Shown here piece after piece: positions 58,100-64,000 of a DNA stretch of 64,000 bases (within the stretch, counting starts at the first letter, position 1; each line of letters begins with the position of its first letter). This DNA comes from Symsagittifera roscoffensis (lineage: Eukaryota; Xenacoelomorpha; Acoela; Convolutidae). The stretch is from the NCBI RefSeq assembly GCF_963678635.1, contig NC_087071.1, forward strand, positions 20,987,194 through 21,051,193, in the 5' to 3' direction. The notes under the pieces are model-generated. The model worked only from the letters and a program-made list of their open reading frames with translations. It did not search any database and was not told the origin of the DNA. A program made the position numbers and the translations under genes.

Positions 58100-59167
58100 T
58101 AAGTCTTTTAGCATGCCAAAAAAGGCATTAACTGTTTCCTCTGTTTTTTTTTGGCATACGAAAAATGTTTTTTTTGGACTTTTTGGATCGCTGCGACAGA
58201 ATACTTGAGAAACCGTTTTGCATGGTCACTATAATGAAGATGAATAGTGGTTACAAGGAGTTTTCTTGGCAGCCAAAGGTCCTTGGGTTTTTCCGCTCAT
58301 CTACCAGATGTACCCGCTGTCTTAGCCGCAGCACCAGGAGAAAAAATGCCCTTAGCGAATTTTTTGGTTTCAACAATGAGGAAGTAACTTATACTTATGC
58401 GTATGAATGGTAGTTTGAACTTGGAAAAATTGAAATGGCTCGAGAAAAAAAAACCAAAAATTTTTTGACCTGAGCCACTTTTTGACACCAAAATTGCCGA
58501 CAAAATCGAATCAACAGACCTAAAAAACTTAAAGCGTTCCATGCGATATTTGCTTTTTGAGTGTTGAAGGTCATCCCATGCAAAAGTCTATGGTTAAAAT
58601 TGTCGAACCAAAAATTTAAATTAGCTATAGGATTTTGATTAGGCTCCAAGGTTTTTGATCGGCATAAATTGACGTTATCAAAGATGGCTGGCTGGGACTT
58701 TCTTGCCTCAAGCAGAGAGATTCTCTAGATAGTGGATCTTGAATGCCTTTATAAAGCATAATTTATCTTCTACAGGACCAGTCCGAGGTGACGCTCGCTC
58801 CATGGGCTGTCGATAAGCAGCATTCATTTGCGAGACGTTGCGGCAGTAGACCTCTTAGCCTCCTATAGGTTTGATGCGGGGTCTTTTTGTAACCAGTAGA
58901 TGAAAATTGATAAAGACTTATTAATTATGGATATCCTTATCAGCCACTTGTTTTTGAGGTTTAAGGCGCGGCTCTAGCACGGAGGAACCAACTGCAGACA
59001 GCTTGTTCAGTAATAGAATATCTCGGGAAATACAGATTGCGAACGCCGATAATCGGCACAATATTTGACAATACAGCATTCGGCGATTTTTTTTGTTTTT
59101 ACAGGTTAAAGTAATTTGCTTTTACCAAGTTACTTACTCTTGCTGAAGAATCAGTATCAAGCTTAGT
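58100..59167 (+). pseudogene. Third, 5'-truncated copy of the RT element
   Basis: It carries the C-terminal coding relic: DRCDRILEKPFCM (58165 frame), then a stretch homologous to 41280-41540, the GATCGGCATAA...AAGATGGCTGGCTGG block, GTAGACCTCTTAG, and the terminal block ATACAGATTGCGAACGCCG...AATCGGCACAATATTTGAC (about 59029-59070). No frame is kept throughout. It is in the same orientation as the copies at 36-43 kb. Confidence 0.65.
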
Positions 59168-59690
59168 TTTACTCACCTAACTGTAATCATCTCCCTTTCA
59201 TTATTATCATTTCTATATCTAAGAACCTCTTAAGATCGTAAAATCGGCAACTATGATCCCCTGATTATATCATAACTGAGTGGCGTTGAGTCCTATATTA
59301 TTTTGAAGCCCGGTAATTGTGATTTGTTTTGATATTTATAAGTTTTAGACTTCTTAAGGAGAGCAATTTTTAAAATTTAAATCAGGTCAGAAACGATTAT
59401 GTTAACCGAAGTTACTTCACTAATCCTCCATCAATTTACCTGGTCACAGAACCATTGGAAATTCGTAAAACTAGGAAAAGTAAATTAAAACAACAAAAAA
59501 ATTAAAGAAGGGAGTTAACTGATTGGGATTCGAGCCAACGAAGTTGAGATAACTAAAAACTGCATAAATAAAACCGTCATTGAAAGAAGATCAAAGATAC
59601 TGGCCTGATATTAGGCTAGGGCTCTACCAAATATTCGAGCTGAGTTTTCGTTTTCCTGACTCTACAAATGTAAATTTTTTCGATATTAGT
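59168..59690 (+). repeat. RT-element 3' UTR-like direct repeat, right copy
   Basis: Partner of 57580-58095; here it lies at its natural place, straight after the C-terminal relic. Confidence 0.7.
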
Positions 59691-61779
59691 TTTTATCAAT
59701 GATAAGGCTGAGTGTACAGGCAATGTTCGCAAACTGTGCAAGATTGCGAGGGAAAAAATCTGCTCAAAAACTTACCTACCATGGGTTCCTCGGTACATGC
59801 GTCCAGTTTGTAACAGAGATTTTTTCAGAAAAAGTTTATTGCTAGGGCCATCCAGTTTTTAATGGCATTCAAAAATTAGAGTATAAAGTACACTTTTTCC
59901 GCAAACTTGTCAATGTTTCTCATTCACAATTTTTTGAATCTAGGTGGAAACTAATAGCGGTTCTAAGCGTTTGATGGGGCCGCTTTATTCTGAAGTTTTT
60001 GCATCAAATTGACTTTCAACAATTGCAATCCGAGTTTGTCCTGGCAATCATTTTTTCTTTTAAAATTAGTAAATTCGGGTTTAAGATAAATTGAGAAGTT
60101 TTTTGTAATCAAACATTGGCTCCATAGAGTTTTGTTAGACTTCGTTTTCCGGATCTGCTTCACAGTTTGCGGAATCAAACCTAATTTTTAATGCAAAATA
60201 GTATGTTCCATGCTCATGCTCCAAAACTAAAATTAAGCATAAGATGGCTTTCGCTCCTACTGCTGAAGCTAAAAAAAACGGCAAAGGTAGCAGACAAGCA
60301 GAAAAATAACGCAAGGTACGTTTGGCTGCCTGGAGAACTGCTTGCAAAAATATGTTTTGTTTCAATTTTCAAAATTTGTTCCCTAAGAATAACATCGGTC
60401 TCAGCTTATTATTTTTAGCTCGTCGATTGTTAGGCGCTTCATTGCAATTTTAGATTAGTCGTTTACCTCGCAACTCAGATATGCGAAATCTTCCTCCCAA
60501 TGTGACCTTCTCGCACAACCAAATTTGTTTAATTTTTGGTTCGCTCGTTTTTGTGATTTTCAAGTAGGTTTATTTGGTTTTTCAGCAATTGAAATGATTT
60601 GAGACTTTTGAGACTGTTGTTTTATTTAAACATCTATGCGACTGGTTTTTTTCATTTTTTTTTATACTGCCTCAAAATTGAATGGGTCTGAGTGATGTAT
60701 CAATTTGGAGCCCTCTGATTGCGATTCAAAAAAAAACGTTGGAAGTTTATGGGATGTAGATTTTTCTGAGATAGTTAGCAGAGCGAGTGATTCTTGTAAT
60801 ATGCAAAACAAACAAATTAATTCGTACAATTTTATGCCATTTAATAATCAATTTTTCTCCAGAAAAAAAAATTGACTGTTTTGGCATCTTCTTAAAAAAC
60901 ACTGAAAGTTTCTGCAAACTTTTCGGAAAAAAAACAATTTTATAAGGATTTTTGAAGAATCTGTTTTTTGAAATGAACTGTCAAGTACGCCTAAGAAGCT
61001 CTACAAGAAGCTAGAAACATATGTAAAAAAAGAACATAAAAAATATGAACTAGATTGAAACTATTTATCAAATGACATTGTTCGATTCAAATTATTTTGT
61101 CTGTTTTGCTTATCTTAGAAGTCAGTTGCTGAGTTAACTTTTTCAAAAACTTCTAAAACCCATAATTTTCTGATCGGATTTGCTTGAGTCGCATCTCAGA
61201 TGGCTTTGAATAATTACATCACTCAATCTCAATAATGCGTTTTAGAAACTTGTCATAAAATGAAAAAGCAGTCCCATATGTCTCAAATTTTTTCAATTGG
61301 TCAAAAAACTTATCCTACTCTAGTTCTCCTCTAGTTTGAGATTATCCTTTAGTTCGGGAAAATACATTTGAACGTTTTTCGTTCAAGGTCCATCTTAACT
61401 TTGAAAAAAATATGAAATGATATAAAATTTTTTACAACAAAACAGAAAATAATTAAAAGTTCTAAGCAAAAAATGAGGAATATTCATTAATCCGCTTAGT
61501 TTTTATCAGCTAAACATTCATTGTATTTTTTTTTGAACTTTCTCCTACAACTTTTCCTGATGTTGATTTTTGTTTCACATAATTATCGTTTGATATTATG
61601 TCGCAAGTTCATTTTCGAATTTTTTTTATTGGACATACTTTGAAAAATGAAGACCAACCAGTAGTTAAAACTAGGCATTTATCATAAAATTTTCGTGATA
61701 TTCAATTTCTCTTAGAGTTTTAGTGTTTTTCATCCTTTACTGATTTTTCTCAGTTGAATTATAGTTTTTTTGCTTCGAC
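59691..61779. other. AT-rich DNA, weak minus-strand splice signal
   Basis: No gene can be supported. On the minus strand a perfect donor GTAG|GTAAGT occurs near 59785-59790 after an open stretch (LQTGRMYRGTHG), and a 76-codon frame (60135-60365) contains a hydrophobic segment LLPLPFFLASAVGAKAILCL. These might be exons of one minus-strand gene, but nothing links them. Confidence 0.25.
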
Positions 61780-62150
61780 AAATTTATATTTTTGACACAA
61801 ATCTAAGTTTCATTTCCCTTCTCCTGAACTCATCTGGCTTTAATTGTCGGCCTCAATATACTATTGTGCCTCCAAAGTTATGGTCTTCATAGCGTGTTTC
61901 GACTTATCTATTGACCATCACCTTAACTCTGCAGTTATTGATGCTTCACTGCATCACAGTTTCTGTTTATCTTATATACGTTATTTTTTTGTATTTTTGA
62001 AGTCTGTGTTCAGCCAATAAAAATATTTAGGAGTAAGGCAACTGCTTTTCTTGTGACACGTGTAATTATTTTTAGTTAAGTGCTTTTAATCACGCTTCAA
62101 AATTTAATTTTGAGTCATATATCGAATTACTCCTTTTTGGAAAAAATTTA
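61780..62150 (-). repeat. Diverged direct repeat, copy 1
   Basis: It shares with 62785-63110, in order, TCGGCCTCAAT, TCCAAAGTTATGGTCTTCATAGCGT and TCTGCAGT-ATTG. On the minus strand both can read AMKTITLEAQ. Confidence 0.65.
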
Positions 62151-62784
62151 TATCTTTAATTTTCTTTCTTCAACAAAAAAATTTTTTGAAAAAAAAATTA
62201 TATAAGCATTGGAGAAGTTTTTTGTTTTTTTATCATTCGAAAAATTTTATTAAAAAGTTTAGAAACATATCTAATTTGCAATGAATAGCATAATACCTAG
62301 GTTCTAATATATCTTAAGTTGTAAGCGAATTCGAAGTTCTACTGAGACATAAAGAACTGAAAACGTAAAATGTTTATGCTTTTTGCGCATCGCCAGGTTT
62401 GATGCGCGCTTGAGAGAATTATGTGCGCATCAACCGGCTTGGGAAAACAAAACGGCGCACAATTGAATTTTATAATGATTACTTACAAAAAAGATTAAAA
62501 TGTGAATTCGGACAATTTTGTTACAAAGTCCATCCCTTGTCAAGAAAAACTATGATAAGATTTCTTTATCTTGAAACATTTAGAAAGAGAATTGAATGTT
62601 TCTAACAAAAAATAAGGCGTAACAACCAATCATATTCAAGCATCAATATCTCAGTCTTAAGTGATATTTGATTTCGCCTAAAACTCTGAGCTTTCTCTAT
62701 TTTACTCAAGGTTTCCTGATTTTAATTTTCTGAAATGTTTTTTTTTTGTTCCGATTGAATAATTTTTTAGTTTTATATTATTAT

Positions 62785-63110
62785 TTGGACCAAAACATAA
62801 GTGTTAATTACCATCCCCTGATCTCAACCAGCGTTAGTATTCGGCCTCAATTTTATTTTTGTGCTTCCAAAGTTATGGTCTTCATAGCGTCTTTTGACTT
62901 AATCATAGTCTTCCCTTCCAATTCTGCAGTGATTGCAACCTTCCCACAGCGTTCTATGTGTCTATCTCATCTAGAGAATCGACTGCTTTCCGACTGCGTT
63001 TATTCGACTGATTTTCTCGTGACATGTGGGACTGATTTGTTGTTTTGAGCCCTTCAAAGACGCCTCAAAATTGACTGTAATTGAGTCCTTTATCAAATTA
63101 TGCCTTTTGA
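62785..63110 (-). repeat. Diverged direct repeat, copy 2 (coding-like on minus)
   Basis: Partner of 61780-62150, about 1 kb away. On the minus strand, CGKVAITAELEGKTMIKSKD and AMKTITLEAQK are open together, better than in copy 1, suggesting a decayed exon that was duplicated. Family unknown. Confidence 0.45.
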
Positions 63111-63235
63111 AAAGTGGTTATTTTAAGTTTGTTTTTTCAAAAAAAAACGTTGAAAAAAATACTGCAGAAACTAGAAGAATGTATTTATGTTTTTTCTATA
63201 TCGATTTTTTTTACTTTTACAGAAAATTTCTTCCA

Positions 63236-63463
63236 GAAAATTGACCCAAGCTGCCATATAGAGCAGATTGCCTAGGTTTTGAAAAACGACATTTTTTTCT
63301 GCAAATTTAAACTTAGCAGGACCTTTTCATAGTCTTTCGACCAAAAGTTTGGCAAAAGGACTGCCAGGGTTGCACTCATGGTCGATCCATCCTTGTGTAG
63401 AAAATATGTGTAGTTGTTGTTGAAACGGGCATTACTCACAGGCATGCTCACAAGATATTTCAA
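63236..63463 (-). CDS. Coding-like minus-strand frame, unknown
   Basis: 63 codons with protein-like composition: VSMPVSNARFNNNYTYFLHK, GSTMSATLAVLLPNFW, KDYEKVLLSLNLQKKM. The frame directly adjoins, with a frame change near 63465, another minus-strand open stretch to the right. No domain recognised. It may be an exon or part of a decayed element gene. Confidence 0.35.
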
Positions 63464-63465
63464 TT

Positions 63466-63692
63466 TTTTTTTGTCGACATGTCACGTGGCTCACTCTGTA
63501 TGTATGTTTTCTTAAGTACAACTTTAATGGTATCTTTAAATGGTTTGTTCGGGTAATAGCTTTTTATATACAACAAAATGATACTTTCGTCAGAATTTTT
63601 TTCATTATCTTTCTTTTTTTTCCTTGCAGCCTCAGTGATGGTCTCAATATTTGCCTCGTCGATCTTAAGAAAAAATCTTGCTAGTGCTACCA
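63466..63692 (-). CDS. Coding-like minus-strand frame, possible exon
   Basis: A pyrimidine-rich acceptor (CCCAATCTCTCTCCTGGTAG) near 63693 is followed by an open stretch: LARFFLKIDEANIETITEAA, a Lys-rich linker, then ILLYIKSYYPNKPFKDTIKV and PRDMSTKK before a stop. There is no Met at the start, in keeping with an internal exon. An in-frame donor candidate (AGA|GTGAGC) occurs inside. Function unknown; relation to the adjoining frame is likely but needs one frame change. Confidence 0.35.
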
Positions 63693-64000
63693 GGAGAGAG
63701 ATTGGGTAGGATGCAACAGTGTAACCTCTGAATGAAATTTAGCCAGTTCGCACAGTAAACTTTTGTTACAGAGAAAAAAATTTGAACCCAGCTTGTCAAT
63801 ATTTTTTGGTTGATGCCAAATTTACAAACTCTCATCAAGTAGATCCTTACGAAAAATTCAACTTTGATACGAAAAATTCATCTTTGAACATGATTAATTT
63901 TTTGGGCACATATGTACTAGACTTATGAGTATACATTATCCAATCTTGTTGCCACTCCTAGATAACAAAGCTTATAAGTCTTCAGAATCGAGCTTTATTT
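63693..64000. other. AT-rich end of window
   Basis: Nothing recognised. TACGAAAAATTCA is repeated in tandem near 63849-63881. Confidence 0.3.

Noticed and set aside
59530-59650. tRNA-like A- and B-box words on the minus strand (GGTAGAGCCC, GGCTCGAATCC) in the 3' UTR-like repeat, suggesting a SINE
   Set aside because: The box spacing of about 110 bases is too long, no cloverleaf can be drawn, and the partner repeat at 57950-58040 has a poor B box. Chance is more likely.
57580-59690. Complete LTR element using the 510-bp direct repeats as LTRs
   Set aside because: The space between the repeats holds only the C-terminal end of an RT relic, and the repeat start follows the same relic at 42065 as an ordinary 3' UTR. 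No target duplication or primer site was seen.

Overview
This is a stretch of AT-rich, repeat-dominated animal nuclear DNA, probably from an invertebrate. The evidence is spliceosomal introns (GT..AG, one with a TACTAAC branch site), two exons of a DEG/ENaC sodium channel carrying an LDL-receptor class A module, and relics of metazoan-type mobile elements (BEL/Pao, LINE, Polinton/adintovirus-like PolB, and a reverse-transcriptase family with a WYLDD core). Nothing looks bacterial: there are no operons, RNA genes or CRISPR. I cannot name the species.

Layout. 1-2250: the + strand is A+C rich and holds the 3' end of an open frame followed by a short intron; it may be the end of a retroelement or gene lying left of the window. 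3597-4141: a 5'-truncated LINE with a (CAA)n tail and perfect 13-bp target-site duplications. 4503-11816: an almost intact 7.3-kb BEL/Pao-like retrotransposon with unusually short 149-bp LTRs, a 5-bp target duplication, a long leader containing a mucin-like minisatellite, and a gag-pol frame interrupted only twice. 12.67-14.12 kb: a non-autonomous element with terminal inverted repeats and a large internal palindrome. 14.4-15.5 kb (-): DEG/ENaC exons. 17.0-18.2 kb (-): a plausible two-exon 3' gene end of unknown function. 18.2-23.6 kb: AT-rich DNA with local duplications.

23.6-32.3 kb is a satellite-like array of roughly 460-540-bp monomers. Three monomers form a higher-order unit of about 1.75 kb, repeated four times, and each unit has a long (GTAT)n run at the same place. 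33.3-34.2 kb is a broken SGNH/GDSL-hydrolase-like frame. 34.7-41.6 kb is a recent 3.44-kb tandem duplication carrying a decayed reverse transcriptase; related 3' fragments lie at 42.1-42.9 and 57.6-59.7 kb. 42.9-50 kb is almost featureless. 50-51.1 kb is another GTAT-rich tract.

51.57-56.83 kb is a protein-primed type B DNA polymerase pseudogene (Polinton/Maverick/adintovirus kind). It contains an internal 2.0-kb tandem duplication and has lost the main catalytic palm motif. The last 4 kb has degenerate direct repeats and weak signs of a minus-strand gene or pseudogene.

The genes do not form a pathway. The window is a record of successive insertions, tandem duplications and satellite growth around a few host exons. 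Working host coding potential is limited to the DEG/ENaC exons and possibly the unknown exons at 17-18 kb and near 63.5 kb.
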